Part shown: in pieces, positions 1 through 19,663 of the stretch
How positions within the stretch are numbered: position 1 is the stretch's first letter
Layout of the letters: each line of letters opens with the position of its first letter
Origin: Paralvinella palmiformis
Lineage: Eukaryota > Annelida > Polychaeta > Terebellida > Alvinellidae
Direction: 5' to 3'
DNA: 64,000 nucleotides
Assembly: GCA_025642065.1 (NCBI GenBank)
Contig: JAODUP010000487.1
Span: forward strand, 285,001-349,000
Made by a program: the position numbers and the translations under genes
Notes under the pieces: generated by a model
Database searches by the model: none
Told to the model about the DNA's origin: nothing
Seen by the model: only the letters and a program-made list of their open reading frames with translations

Positions 1-1357
1 TTAATTTATGCATAATTTAAGAGCAGCTCGCCTCGATTCACCAAGATCTGATCATTTCTCAGGTGTCATCGACCGTAGCAGCCGCGCGAGTTCCGGGTTT
101 TACGTACATACAGTAAGGTGGAAAACTGCCGCAGTAATCTGCAAAAGTCATCAACCGTTCGCCCGATGATTGGTTTAAATTTGGTAGATTTCGCGGACGC
201 CCAGACCGGTTTCCTTCTTCCCAGTCCACGTTAACGAGAGATGAAGCGAGAATTGACTACGTACGTTCAATCGGTTCGCCGAAACTTTATGACATTCACC
301 TGGCCAGATGTCGCTAACCGGAGACGCTACCCATCTCGAAATAAATATGAATGCTCACATTGATGTCATGTATCACCATTACACAGTATTCTCTCTCTCT
401 CCCCCCCCCCCCATCTCCATGTATTGCTCCTTTGTTGTCTCAGTATTAAGCGGATATAATTGTGTTAGTCTGACGTGTTCTTCTCATTATGGTCTGCGTC
501 ATCCTAAACGTTCGCAGTTTATGTAGTAATGCGTCTCGTTTTCGAGTTGTTTCAGTTCTTTAAACCTAATTGATTGATTGATTGATTGATTGATTGATGC
601 ATCCATAAATATCATGTGTTCTTTATTAGTGCTAGAATTCAAGCAGAAAGGGAAAAATCACGGTTCGATCTCAGGTAACGATAGAAAATCTTCACAGTCA
701 CGTGGTGCACTAATCTGCACTAACCCACAGGAATTAATCGATAATAGTCATACTAACCTGTGTTCGTCGTTCTATAATATCAGAGACATACACAGCGCTT
801 CCATGGTCTAGAGGTAGCGTGTTGGATCACAGATCACTACCACCCATGTTCAAATCTCAACATGGGCATATCTGAAGGTGTTTCATCTTTGACTTCGCTT
901 CATTACCTTCGGAGGTCGCTCGGCCCATTTAGCCTACCATGTGCAGAAAAGTGGCCGTAAAACAGCAATCATCATCATCATCAGAGCACCCCCCCCCCTC
1001 CAAACACACTAACTTATATATAACTATTAATATAATACGACATTTGTTTAATACTAATAACTAAAGGTAATATGAGAATTCAATTAAACTCTGTTGACTC
1101 TTAACACATAATATAGGTGCTGTATTTGTCAAAATATCACCATATAGTTACCGCTGTTATATGCCTCATGATGCCACTCGCGTTAATCATACATCTTTCA
1201 TCATGTAACTAAATTTGTCAATAAACAGCTACACCATGGCATCTTTAGTATAACAGTTGTAAACAGTTCACCATTTCAGTGTTTATAGGACACTATCTCA
1301 GATTCTAAGTGGGTGCCTAGATGAACTTTTAAATATTCCCCCCCCCCCCACCACCAA

Positions 1358-1396
<39 letters not shown>

Positions 1397-1793
1397 AGTT
1401 TGTTACCAAGTTTCAATGCCTGGATGTTAAAACTGATTCCTAGCTGAGGGCTGTAATTGTACTTGTAGATGGGGTGTAGGGGAGGGTTGGGATGGGGGTC
1501 GTTTCGGTTTCATGTTTCTTTGCAGCCATTCGATCCAGTTACCCGATACCAGGTCTCGCAAGCACGTGCACACACACCCCTCCCGTGATGTTCATCACGT
1601 GACCAAAAAGGCAGATCTCCTCTGATGTTTGGGTTTACAGTTATGGCTGGCGTGATGGAGGTGTTGCCATGGCAACACGGTCTGTCCCGTAACAACAAAT
1701 TCCATTGTATTCTGTAGTCGGATCATTGTAATTTGTACATATAATATTTTTTAATTCGTAGGTGAGGATTATATTAAACGGATAGTGAATATA

Positions 1794-1829
<36 letters not shown>

Positions 1830-2491
1830 TAACATTTACTATTATTAGTACAGTGATGAAGTTAAAGCATGTTGGTTTTACACTTAAAATAGCATAATTA
1901 TATTGGTAGAAGTTTGACTGTATATTCTTTTGTTTCCTTTTATCAATAATTATGCTTTAAATCCTTTCTGCGAAAGTTAGATTCTATGCCCTCCATTTCA
2001 ATCCTTTTGTCAGGGTTTAGCTTAAGACGCTTATTTTATGTCTGCGCTATGCTTCTTCGTAGATGATGGTATTAGTATTGATATTAGTGTTTCTATATGA
2101 TAGTTATTGTTATCATCAACCGTACATCGATTACGCTTTCCTAAAAAGCATTGATTTTGCCATTCAGAATTGTTAACGAGTCTCGTCTATTTTAATTAAT
2201 CGGCTGATTAAGACGTCATTTTGTTGCCGGCTTGATTAGACTGTTGAGATGACCATCGGTTATTCTCGTGAACAAAATTCTAATTGATTGATATCGGGTA
2301 ATCTTCCTGGTTGATGTGTAATTCTTAATATGGCGAATCGTTTATGATGCAATTCATCAATGATGCAGCCATTAAAGCACAGGAATAATTGTGTATTTAA
2401 TGAATAACGATTACTAATTAGTATTTACAATCTTGTGGTTCAAACGGTGAATCTATCAGACTAAAAAATTGATTGACGTTCAGTTCTTTAA

Positions 2492-2525
<34 letters not shown>

Positions 2526-2818
2526 TGAATTAACATAATACTCTGTAGTTAAGCTGTATAGATTTCCACAGTTTGGTTGTTCTGCATGGTCTCAATTGTA
2601 TTTAGTTGAATTCTGCACAATAAACGATAATAAATTATTAACCATAAACCGTAATAAATATGACATATATTAATTAGTTGTGAAATCAGTTCGCCAATTA
2701 ATTGTTTATTTTTAACGCATACAGAGTTTGTAGCAAAACCTTCAAATTTAATTTTGGTCGCGATACACTGTCGGTTTTGATTAACAGTTCTGATATGATG
2801 TCCGTTTTCTAATTGTAG
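1..2818. other. upstream/intronic sequence, no exon recognised
   Basis: No C2-domain exon of the PKC gene could be recognised here. A modestly GC-rich patch lies at about 60-300. The rest is AT-rich with a poly-C/(CA)n tract (1339-1391), (TA)n (1800-1826), (GT)n (2494-2523) and one SINE (796-985). It is most simply part of a PKC intron. Confidence 0.5.
796..985 (+). repeat. tRNA-derived SINE, family A
   Basis: Family A has a tRNA-like head with a Pol III A-box-like TGGTCTAGNGGTAGCG and a B-box-like GTTCGAATCTC. It is followed by a body containing GGAGGTCGCTCGGCCCATTTAGCC, with a simple ATC/ATCA tail. This copy is near full length with a diverged B box (GTTCAAATCTC). Confidence 0.8.
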
Positions 2819-9839
<7,021 letters not shown>

Positions 9840-12197
9840 CAGAGTTACTAGTTAAATGGATGCCAGGGATTCTGACGGATCTGCTTAAAGTTCAGAAGTC
9901 TTGCGCATTGCACACATCCTGTGGCGCCGCTGTTACGTGTCCCACCGACTCTTTTGTAATATAACCATTATCCTGTCCCAGCGACTGTTCGAGATTTTGT
10001 AATATAGCTATTATCCACATACATACTGTACTTACTTGCGTGCATCAAGAAAATATTGTTTTATTCCCGACCATATACGTTATAATGTCCCAGTATCCTA
10101 CATCCAGGCCATAATTTATTCAACAATCAGTGTCTCTTGTGAGTCGCATGCAAATGGTCTCGAATTCTCGTGCTGATGCTTTTATTTATAACGTTTAATC
10201 TCATTTCTCATTCACGTACAGGATAACTGAATATGCTGTGGTAGCATAAACTCATCTCCTCGTGTTGATGGTTTACTTCATCAGTTTAAGCTTTAAAGTG
10301 ATAAATCGCTGATCTCTCCAGATAATATCCTGCATCCTCCATCTCCGACCTATTGCTAGCATTAGCCACAGCGATGGATTTTTACTTACTTTGTGCAGAT
10401 CTCTGTCAAAAACGGATATTTGAGTTCAATCATTGCTAGCCACTGCCACGTCAGATGTTCATGTTGATGGTGAATCGGTGGTGTTTCAATTTATATGATG
10501 TAAGTAGTTCTTTGGTCATGTGTACTGTGGAAGCTATTGTTGTTGTTGTTGTTGTCATCCTTCGACGCCAGACAACGGTCTTGATTGCTCATTATATACA
10601 ATATGCGCTAACCGACATGTGAGGGGTGCCATCATAGTGTAGCTAGTGGGGTGGCTCCGAATCATGGGATCGATTTCGGGCATGGCTTGTATCTGCCAGA
10701 TGTTTAATTCATCAGTTAAATGCCTCAGCCTCGTCATCTTATTCGTCTAGACAGTAGCCCCATAGTTACCTATCCCGGTAACGACATTAAACGAAGCAGT
10801 TACCCATCGACATGTTGTACCCCCGATATATATATAAACAAAAACAGGTTTACGGCCATCACTTTCGGTCATTTCAAACATGGCTGATCGCATTTATTCA
10901 GAAATGGCCAGAAAGTAAACCTATTTAAATTTTTTGAGTATTCTTTAATTTTGCAAGCTTCCTGAACTGATCACAGTTTGTTGTATTCCAGCTAAAATAT
11001 AATAGTTAAAACTAGGAAAGAAATATTTCTGATGTCTTATTAGATACTGTTCATTTATCAGATATAATTGTTGTATTTTGGTTATGTATAATTTTACTAC
11101 GGACGATAAAATAATGTGGCTCTGTTGGCATTTCAGACGCTTTACATAGACACTGATTGAATGCGCATAATAGAGTTATCAGAGAGATTATTTTTCAGAA
11201 TTCTTACATTAATGGAAAATGTATATATATTTGTGATCACTTGTATTTCCAGCATTCCAAGTTTTCTATGTTTGTACAAATATATCAACAACAAAATGTT
11301 CATATTTGAAAGCTATTAGTATATGGAATGTCAACGTTATATTAATGTATATTGTGCTGTGCAGATTTTCTGGGAAAACATTCCACATATAGATTTCAGC
11401 TATATATTTATTGTGCAGTTGATTTCTTAAATCACTTATTTAGCAACTTTGCTCAGTTATTAATCAATCCTTTCTTAATATATATATATATATATATATA
11501 TGATTTCATTATTCTTGGATAACTTACTTAATGATAACACTTATGTGTATGTACTTTTCTCAATTTGTTATTGTTTATTATAACATGTCGTCATATTATA
11601 ATTGTGTGTATTTTCACGTTACCGTCTTTGTTTACATGAAATTTGTTTCCGTTATACAGCCGTATGATGCACAGAAAACATTTTTGTACTTGGATGTAGT
11701 AGAGGGCGGTCTATCTACGTAACTGTGCTACTTTAGTCATTCTTGCCATAGCTGTAGTAACACAATCATTAATATTGTAACGTGTAGAGTCTGTTTGTGT
11801 GTAGTAATTAAACTTGGTCACTATTCATTGTACAAGAGATTGTTGTATCTAAAACAAATGTAAATCCATTAGTACAGTTGGCCTATAAGCCTACTATTCA
11901 CTGTTAATAGTACTACTACTACTACTACTAATAATATATATATATATATGAAATAATTGCATGTGGTCTTAGGGAGTGTAAATATTTCTATATGCTAATT
12001 CGTCTAAGAAATCAACACTTTCTTCTACCAAATGCGAACGACATTGAATCAGTGTCTGCCTTAAGCCTTAATTCCTACCATGAAGGACATTAATAACTTG
12101 TGAAATACATTTTTGTGGAGTATATAATATAAGCTGTTTCTGTTTAACTAATTTTTTCACTCTTTGTGTGTGTGTGTGACAGATTAATAAAATCTGA
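9840..12197 (+). other. PRKCD-like: probable PKC 3'UTR and polyadenylation signal
   Basis: No coding potential follows the PKC stop. The first clear AATAAA that I see on the + strand is at about 12187, so the 3'UTR may reach some 2.35 kb. It contains (AT)n tracts at about 11478-11501 and 11935-11949 and a tRNA-like remnant near 10.6 kb. The endpoint is inferred. Confidence 0.45.
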
Positions 12198-12367
12198 ATT
12201 CTAGTAACTGGTTGGTTTCATTCCAAATCTGATTTACTCCAAACTACCTTACGTGGGTAAATAATTATTTTCAATAATTAAATCGTACCACATTCGTATT
12301 TGAGGTCACATCTTATATATTTAATTGAACATTATTTGGTACGCACGTAAAGCAAATCGACCCTGTG

Positions 12368-12535
12368 GGCATTCCAATAGCACAGTCGTTAGAGCATTGC
12401 GTTGCAAACCTCCAGGTTGTAGATTGGAGTCCGACTTGTAGCTAAGCAAAATGAGATATTTCCTTAGCAATATGTTTCACGCGTGGCCAGTGCCACGCCT
12501 AAATAGATCAACCCAATAACAACAACGACAACATA
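12368..12535 (+). repeat. tRNA-derived SINE, family C
   Basis: tRNA-like head with GTCGTTAGAGCATTGCG and AAACCTCCAGGTTGT, about 90 bp of unrelated body and an AAC-rich tail. It shares head and tail type with the copy at 53514-53705 on the other strand, which preserves a better B box. Confidence 0.6.
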
Positions 12536-13119
12536 ATTAGACAATCCTGTCAACAGGTGTCGTCCACAAATGGAGAACCTGTAAAAATGGCGCTCAATTT
12601 AATTTTATCTTGCAACTAATGAAAAGTCCTTTTTTTTTCTGTTTTCGGATGGGATAGTTCCTCGCCGCCAAGAACATCCCGAACAAACAAGATATGATAA
12701 TTATTCTTTTTAATGATATTAGTTTGATAATATACTCGCAATTCAGAACTATTCTTCCGTTGGCTAACCTGTAACCACGTCACGATACGACACATTATCG
12801 AACGTATTGAATTAAAACTGGCCCTAGAATTACTTGCATAATAAAAATAATTTACAAAGTAGGTTAATTACTTTGTCCAGATCGAGTACGACAGTGTGTG
12901 GTAATCCTCGAAGTCGTAGGAGCGAGTCGGACTGTTCTAACTAAGTACGTCTGTGGGATGTTTCAGCTAATCATGCACATATAGTTTCCTTGGAGAGGGA
13001 GTCTCCGGATCACATATTCCTGTGTAATCAGTGACGTGACGAAATAAATCACTCACTTGTATAGCATGATAAACATCTCGATCAGTTCTGTGTTTAGTAG
13101 TGACACATAAGTGATAAGA

Positions 13120-13308
13120 TGATGATCGATGTTTTGCGGCCACTTTAGCGCAAATGGTAGGGTAAATGGGCCGAACGACCTCCAAAGGTAATGAAGCGAA
13201 GTCCAAGATGAAACAGCCTTCAGATATACCCACGCCGAGATTCGAACACGGGTGATAGTGATCTCTGATCCAACACGCTATCGCTAGACCACGGAGGCGC
13301 CATAACAG
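13120..13308 (-). repeat. SINE family A with perfect 14-bp target-site duplication
   Basis: Reverse-oriented family A copy. CATAAGTGATAAGA occurs exactly at 13106-13119 and again at 13309-13322, bracketing the element. The intact duplication suggests a fairly recent insertion. Any long minus-strand frame across it is the SINE, not a gene. Confidence 0.9.
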
Positions 13309-13749
13309 CATAAGTGATAAGAAGCGACTATTAAGAAGTGAAATTAAATGGCTCAATTGTGCTCATTTGTGGTTAAACTCAATCAATCAATCAATCATAG
13401 CGTTCTACATAATATATATAAGATTACTCTAATAATCGAAGTAAGATGATAGAATTATTACTGATTGTGACCTTTGTACGAGGTCACGAGATCAATTATT
13501 TTCGAGCTGATATTTTTTAATCGATTACTCTGCAAACCGATCACCATCCTGGGATTATATGTACCAATAAATTTCTCCAAAAAGGCGACGGTACATTTAA
13601 CTCAACTCAAAAAACAACCTTTGATCAAAGACTATCTATAACAAGACGTGTTACTTCGCGTTTTAACATGGGACGCCATTTTGAATTCATGGAGCGTCAG
13701 AGCCCTAGCGACCGGAGGTAGATTGTCACGGACAGCTCCCTTCGTTAAC

Positions 13750-14890
13750 ATGGCGCTTAATGACGCTGGTTCATTCTGCGCCGCTTTCGGCTGCAGTAAC
13801 AGAAAAAGTATGCAAATAAAGACATTCTCGAAAGGAAATGGGTATGTAAGATATACAAACTTTAAATACATTACAGTTTTTGCCCCTGGGGACTTTGGAG
13901 CCACTGAAGATGTTATGGGCGGGAGGTATATTTTACTTTATTATTGTTAATAATATAATTGGACTTCTAAAATTACATTACTATAATCAGATAATTTTTC
14001 CATAATTACAATAACTTATAAGTAGCTGAGTATTTACATGATCACCTGCATCCATGTTTATTTTTAAACGTAAGCAATTGGTACTTATTGATATATATGG
14101 ACTTCTATTTATAATTTAAATGTTATGAAATTAATTATTAAATACTCAACTAGTGGTAGAAACATTCATTTTGTTATTTTTTCTATTGACAGAAGTAAAA
14201 GATGGGTTATTAATTGTTGTCGTTCAGATATATGATGAGGAAAGATTTTAATTACTTGAATACTAATTGTAGAATGTATATGATATGCATTTCACTGAAA
14301 CAGACAACTTATTTAGAATGCTATACAAACTATTTTTGATGTACCAAATCCACCGCATGCATCCACTGAAATCAAAGAGGAAGGTTTTAACGACAGGAGC
14401 CTATACAGGAGACAGGGCCAGCTGTGATGGTAATTAATATTTATAAATGTTAATGGTGAAAATTGGTATTATAAAATTAATTAAATAAGAAACAAGGCAT
14501 CAAACCCATGAAATTTTGTTGGCCCATTTCATATCTTAATACAAAAAAGGATTACCAGCACCTGAATTAGTACTTGAATGTTCAGCTCATGTGCTTTAAT
14601 TAGTATACTTCTCTTCATAACTTAAATGCATATCAAATCAAATTCTTTAACCAACTTGAAAAAAGGAAAACATGTTAACATTGTGTATGCACTTGGTTCA
14701 AGTCATTATTTTACAAGGTATTGTTCTGTTTCAGTCCTTGAAGTTCTATGATGATGAGATACCATGTAAACAGGCCAATCTCTTGGTTACAGATTTACTG
14801 GTGTTATCTGTTACAGTAGTCAATGCATGTGTCTATTACATCTCTGGGTATATTCTGTCTAACTTTAAACAGTTCACTGATCTGGACTAA
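13750..14890 (+). pseudogene. decayed THAP-domain gene or transposase
   Basis: A first exon (13750-13841) starts with ATG and encodes SFCAAFGCSNRKS, matching the opening C-x4-C of a THAP zinc finger, and ends at donor GTATGT. At 14193, after TTGACAG, the in-phase continuation encodes GSKRWVINCCRSDI, the conserved Trp region, then meets TGA. A further piece near 14275-14340 in another frame reads MHFTETDNLF, like the C-x2-H-F part of the finger. A later open stretch (14672-14890) with NACVYYISGYILSNF may derive from a THAP/P-element-type protein. The frame breaks argue for a dead copy; whether it was a host gene or a DNA transposon is open. Confidence 0.5.
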
Positions 14891-15725
14891 ATGTCATATT
14901 TTTGTAGTAGTGATTGTTTAGAGCTGGAAGCAATTTGGGTTATTCTGTCCATTTGATAACAAATGACTGATTGTAACTATAGATGAACCCGTGGCACAAG
15001 AGATTTGATGCCGCTTATTGTATGAAAGTACTAATTTCTCTATCTCTAACATGTTAATGCAAACATAAATATTGTTAATATTCCATGTATATTCTTTGTT
15101 CTCAGCTGGGCAGGCCTATATTGCATGATCTATATTATTGAGGTGTATACTTTAAATGAACTTATAATTTTTTAAGTTAATATATGATAAACGGACATGA
15201 TGAATATATGGTGAATTGTGTTATGGTTGTGTTATAATAGCTGTATATATCATTATATGTATATATATCCAAATAAATAAAAATTTATGGACTATGATAA
15301 ACTGACATGATGAAAGTATGTTTGTATGCATTTACCTCATATATACCTAATTACGCCTTCCACACACAAAGCTGTGAAATAACCTAAACCACGTTCAATT
15401 ATTTTATGATCAGCTGTCAAGTGATCGCAAATTGTAGGCTATGAATCAATTAAGTGACTGGACTGTGAAATCACTTAATTTATTTATTTACAGTTTCAGA
15501 GCTTCGTTTCCTTCGATATCATGTGTGCACAATTAAAGTGTTAATTAATAAAAGAGTATGTGATCATGTAACATATAGTACTAGTATTTCGCAATTCATT
15601 TCAACCATGCGCACACATGTGTATAATCACATGTGAACAACCAGAGCTTTTGTTTATCTGAGAAATACCCCCGGGTCGCTGGAGGCGCCATGGAAAATTA
15701 ACACCCAAAGGTCGCCCCAAAAACC
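14891..15725. other. AT-rich sequence, nothing recognised
   Basis: No exon, tRNA or named repeat could be supported. A short GC-rich patch at 15655-15720 immediately precedes the RNase H-like scrap. Confidence 0.4.
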
Positions 15726-15727
15726 CC

Positions 15728-15878
15728 GATTTTTTTGGAATACGAGCTGACGCTCTGGCCAACGAAGCCACTAACCTAACCAACATCCTACACACAGAAC
15801 AGACACCAGGTGCCTACAAACACATAATAATAGAATATCTTCACAAACAAATAACACCAAATCAAGACACAGCAACAG
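15728..15878 (+). mobile_element. LINE RNase H domain fragment
   Basis: The + frame encodes GIRADALANEATNLTNI. This matches the terminal GN-x-x-AD-x-LA-x-EA motif of RNase H domains carried by several non-LTR retrotransposon clades. Upstream and downstream catalytic parts are not recognisable. The fragment is cut at its 3' side by the first SINE family B copy. Confidence 0.5.
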
Positions 15879-16230
15879 TGAGCTCCGGTGGCCTAGAGGT
15901 TAAGCACCCGGCACTTGGTGCCAACGGTCAAAGGTTCGAACCCTGTAAGAGGTCGAAACTTTTCCAGGGATTAATTTCTCGGCTCACTACATCGTGGGTG
16001 GCTGACCACGTTAAATGGCGCTGCCGTCTGCACTGAATTATTTAAAATAAAGGGGGACGTTAAAAACCCCTTGAGGACGTAAAACACCCGGCAGTGACCC
16101 CCTCAGAGTATTTCGGCTCCACTTTCCTCTGCTCCCCTGTGGTGGTGGGAGAGGGGTTTCTCAATCACTCCAACTAAGGCTGTGCTGATTAAGCGACAGC
16201 CTGGGGATTCTCCCCGAACAACAAAACAAA
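15879..16230 (+). repeat. SINE family B, copy 1 (left boundary of array)
   Basis: Family B is a roughly 350-bp tRNA-derived element. Its A-box-like TGGCCTAGAGGTTAAGC and B-box-like AGGTTCGAACCCTG are followed by a long body ending CCTGGGGATTCTCCCCGAAC and an ACAAAAC tail. This copy follows the RNase H fragment and is followed by the unit spacer. Confidence 0.85.
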
Positions 16231-16411
16231 CAGTTCTGCATACCAAACTTATTTGTGCATAGCCAATCAGCAGGATTGTGTCGAAACGGTTACCTGGTTA
16301 CTTTATTGTTTTTACTGAGCTACAGACTTCATTTTGTATCTAACTATCTTTAATTACTTTTATATAATTTCTTACTGATGTTTAACCCTTAAACGGCCCC
16401 CTCAAATAATC

Positions 16412-16546
16412 CCTGAGTTCGAATCTCGACGTGGGCATATCGGAAGGGTGTTTCATCGCTGACTTCGTTTCATTACCTATGGAGGTCGCCCGGCCCATTA
16501 AATTAGCCTACCATGTCCACAAAAGTGGCCTCATCATCATCACCCT
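16412..16546 (+). repeat. 5'-truncated SINE A within array unit 1
   Basis: Retains the B-box-like GAGTTCGAATCTC and the body, but no A box. Flanked by CTCAAATAATC on both sides. The same insertion recurs at 17862-17996 and 19298-19432, proving that it preceded the array expansion. A 67-residue open frame starting within it is a by-product. Confidence 0.85.
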
Positions 16547-16779
16547 CTCAAATAATCACGAAAGCAAATTTAGACATTCTGTAGTTTTAGAATTAAATAG
16601 TCCTGTAACAAAAGTCGCATTGATGAAAAATTGAAATTTGTAACCAAAACTTTATTTTAAAACGTTATGATAATTTCATATGTTACATGCGATACAGTGA
16701 GCATAAATATAATCTATATACTGCCTACAATTATTTTGTCTTTATGATAATGGGATAGAAGTGGAAATATAATTTCTAA

Positions 16780-17319
16780 GTAATAATAATAATCATAATA
16801 ATGTATATTTAATAAAGCGCCCTTACTAGCAGGAGCCATTCAAAGGCGCTGTACAAATAATATGTAATATAATAATACCCCAAATATTGTCTGTAAAAAC
16901 CCTGTAATGATTTAAAAGATAATAATTATTTATCTGTGAAAGCGACCTCAAATAGGTGTGTTTTTTAGAAGAGACTTAAAATTTCCAAGAGAAGACGCAT
17001 TTTTATTATTTGCCGGCAACTTATTCCACAAAGTGGGGGCTGCAACACTAAACGCGCAATCACCATATGACTTGAGCCGAGACACTGGCACCTGGAATAG
17101 TATCTGCTGGATGACCTGAGTTTTCGGGATGACTTTCTAATGGAAACCAGTTCACACAGGTATTCTGGCGCCATATCATTAATAGATTATAAGTTATTAA
17201 CAGAATATTGTAATGGATACGCTGTCTAACAGGTAGCCAATGTAGTTTTTTGAAGAATTTGAGTGATATAATCATATTTTCTAGTATTTGTTACAATGCG
17301 AGCTGCACTATTCTGAATA
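16780..17319 (-). mobile_element. L2-like LINE 3' end, array unit 1
   Basis: On the minus strand it encodes the reverse-transcriptase C-terminus (LHWLPVRQRIHYNILLITYN, then APEYLCELVS across a frame break). A short 3'UTR follows with TGTACAGCGCCTTTGA and a (ATT)n-type tail, the usual L2 ending. Copies recur at 18222-18758 and 19664-20203. Confidence 0.85.
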
Positions 17320-17680
17320 GTGAGCTCCGGTGGCCTAGCGGTTAAGCACCCGGCACTTGGTGCCAACGGTCAAAGGTTCGAACCCTGTAAGAGGTCGAAA
17401 CTTTTCCAGGGATTAATTTCTCGGCTCACTACATCGTGGGTGGCTGACCACGTTAAATGGCGCTGCCGTCTGCACTGAATTATTTAAAATAAAGGGGGAC
17501 GTTAAAAACCCCTTGAGGACGTAAAACACTCTGGCAGTGACCACCCTCAGGGTATTTCGGCTCCATCTTTCCGTACTGCTCCCCTGTGAGTGGTGGGGGA
17601 GGAGGTTTCTCAATCACTCCAACATAAGGCTGTGCTGATTAAGCGACAGCCTGGGGATTCTCCCCGAACAACAAAACAAA
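17320..17680 (+). repeat. SINE family B, copy 2 (recombinant)
   Basis: Its left flank is L2 sequence and its right flank is the unit spacer, so the flanks do not form a target-site duplication. This is a hybrid between the first and last copies of the array. Confidence 0.88.
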
Positions 17681-17861
17681 CAGTTCTGCATACCAAACTT
17701 ATTTGTGCATAGCCAATCAGCAGGATTGTGTCGAAACGGTTACCTGGTTACTTTATTGTTTTTACTGAGTTACAGACTTCATTTTGTATCTAACTATCTT
17801 TAATTACTTTTATATAATTTCTTACTGATGTTTAACCCTTAAACGGCTCCCTCAAATAATC

Positions 17862-17996
17862 CCTGAGTTCGAATCTCGGCGTGGGCATATCGGAAGGGTG
17901 TTTCATCGCTGACTTCGTTTCATTACCTATGGAGGTCGCCCGGCCCATTAAATTAGCCTACCATGTCCACAAAAGTGGCCTCATCATCATCACCCT
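17862..17996 (+). repeat. truncated SINE A, array unit 2
   Basis: Practically identical to the unit 1 copy, including its flanking repeats. Confidence 0.85.
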
Positions 17997-18221
17997 CTCA
18001 AATAATCACGAAAGCAAATTTAGACATTCTGTAGTTTTAGAATTAAATAGTCCTGTAACAAAAGTCGCATTGATGAAAAATTGAAATTTGTAACCAAAAC
18101 TTTATTTTAAAACGTTATGATAATTTCATATGTTACATGCGATACAGTGAGCATAAATATAATCTATATACTGCCTACAATTATTTTGTCTTTATGATAA
18201 TGGGATAGAAGTGGAAATATA

Positions 18222-18758
18222 ATTTCTAAGTAATAATAATAATCATAATAATGTATATTTAATAAAGCGACCTTACTAGCAGGAGCCATTCAAAGGCGCT
18301 GTACAAATAATATGTAATATAATAATACCCCAAATATTGTCTGTAAAAACCCTGTAATGATTTAAAAGATAATAATTATTTATCTGTGAAAGCGACCTTA
18401 AATAGGTGTGTTTTTAGAAGAGACTTAAAATTTCAGAGAGAGCATTTTTATTATTTGCGGCAACTTATTCCACAAAGTGGGGCTGCAACACTAAACGCGC
18501 AATCACCATATGACTTGAGCCGAGACACTGGCACCTGCAATAGTATCTGCTGGATGACCTGAGTTTTCGGGATGACTTTCTAATGGAAACCAGTTCACAC
18601 AGGTATTCTGGCGCCATATCATTAATAGATTATAAGTTATTAACAGAATCTTAAAATGGCCGTCTAACAGGTAGCCAATGTAGTTTTTTGAAGAATTGGA
18701 GTGATATTTTCATATTTTCTAGTATTTGTTACAATGCGAGCTGCACTATTCTGAATAG
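18222..18758 (-). mobile_element. L2-like LINE 3' end, array unit 2
   Basis: Same LINE segment as in unit 1 but with several small indels (for example near 18430-18480 and 18650), making it the most diverged of the three copies. Confidence 0.82.
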
Positions 18759-19116
18759 TGAGCTCCGGTGGCCTAGCGGTTAAGCACCCGGCACTTGGTG
18801 CCAACGGTCAAGGTTCGAACCCGTAAGAGGTCGAAACTTTTCCAGGGATTAATTTCTCGGCTCACTACATCGTGGGTGGCTGACCACGTTAAATGGCGCT
18901 GCCGTCTCCACTGAATTATTTAAAATAAAGGGGGACGTTAAAGGTTCCCTCAGGACGTAAAACACTCTGGCAGTGACCACCCTCAGGGTATTTCGGCTCC
19001 ATCTTTCCGTACTGCTCCCCTGTGAGTGGTGGGGAGGAGGTTTCTCAATCACTCCAACATAGAGGCTGTGCTGATTAAGCGACAGCCTGGGGATTCTCCC
19101 CGAACAACAAAACAAA
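18759..19116 (+). repeat. SINE family B, copy 3 (recombinant)
   Basis: Hybrid flanks as in copy 2; it carries small private changes such as AAGGTTCCCTCAGG in place of AAAAACCCCTTGAGG. Confidence 0.86.
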
Positions 19117-19297
19117 CAGTTCTGCATACCAAACTTATTTGTGCATAGCCAATCAGCAGGATTGTGTCGAAACGGTTACCTGGTTACTTTATTGTTTTTA
19201 CTGAGTTACAGACTTCATTTTGTATCTAACTATCTTTAATTACTTTTATATAATTTCTTACTGATGTTTAACCCTTAAACGGCTCCCTCAAATAATC

Positions 19298-19432
19298 CCT
19301 GAGTTCGAATCTCGGCGTGGGCATATCGGAAGGGTGTTTCATCGCTGACTTCGTTTCATTACCTATGGAGGTCGCCCGGCCCATTAAATTAGCCTACCAT
19401 GTCCACAAAAGTGGCCTCATCATCATCACCCT
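19298..19432 (+). repeat. truncated SINE A, array unit 3
   Basis: Third identical copy of the truncated SINE A inside the 1.44-kb unit. Confidence 0.85.
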
Positions 19433-19663
19433 CTCAAATAATCACGAAAGCAAATTTAGACATTCTGTAGTTTTAGAATTAAATAGTCCTGTAACAAAAG
19501 TCGCATTGATGAAAAATTGAAATTTGTAACCAAAACTTTATTTTAAAACGTTATGATAATTTCATATGTTACATGCGATACAGTGAGCATAAATATAATC
19601 TATATACTGCCTACAATTATTTTGTCTTTATGATAATGGGATAGAAGTGGAAATATAATTTCT

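Noticed and set aside
10590..10760. tRNA-like + strand segment (GGGATCGATTTCGGGC) in the PKC 3'UTR
   Set aside because: The B box is imperfect and no second copy confirms a family. Similar weak segments at 44790-44960 and 46920-47040 may be related but could not be aligned by eye.
12967..13356. 129-codon minus-strand frame
   Set aside because: It runs through the reverse-oriented SINE A and its flanks; no protein similarity.
16431..19520. Three identical 67-codon + strand frames
   Set aside because: They start inside the truncated SINE A of each array unit and simply reflect the tandem copies.
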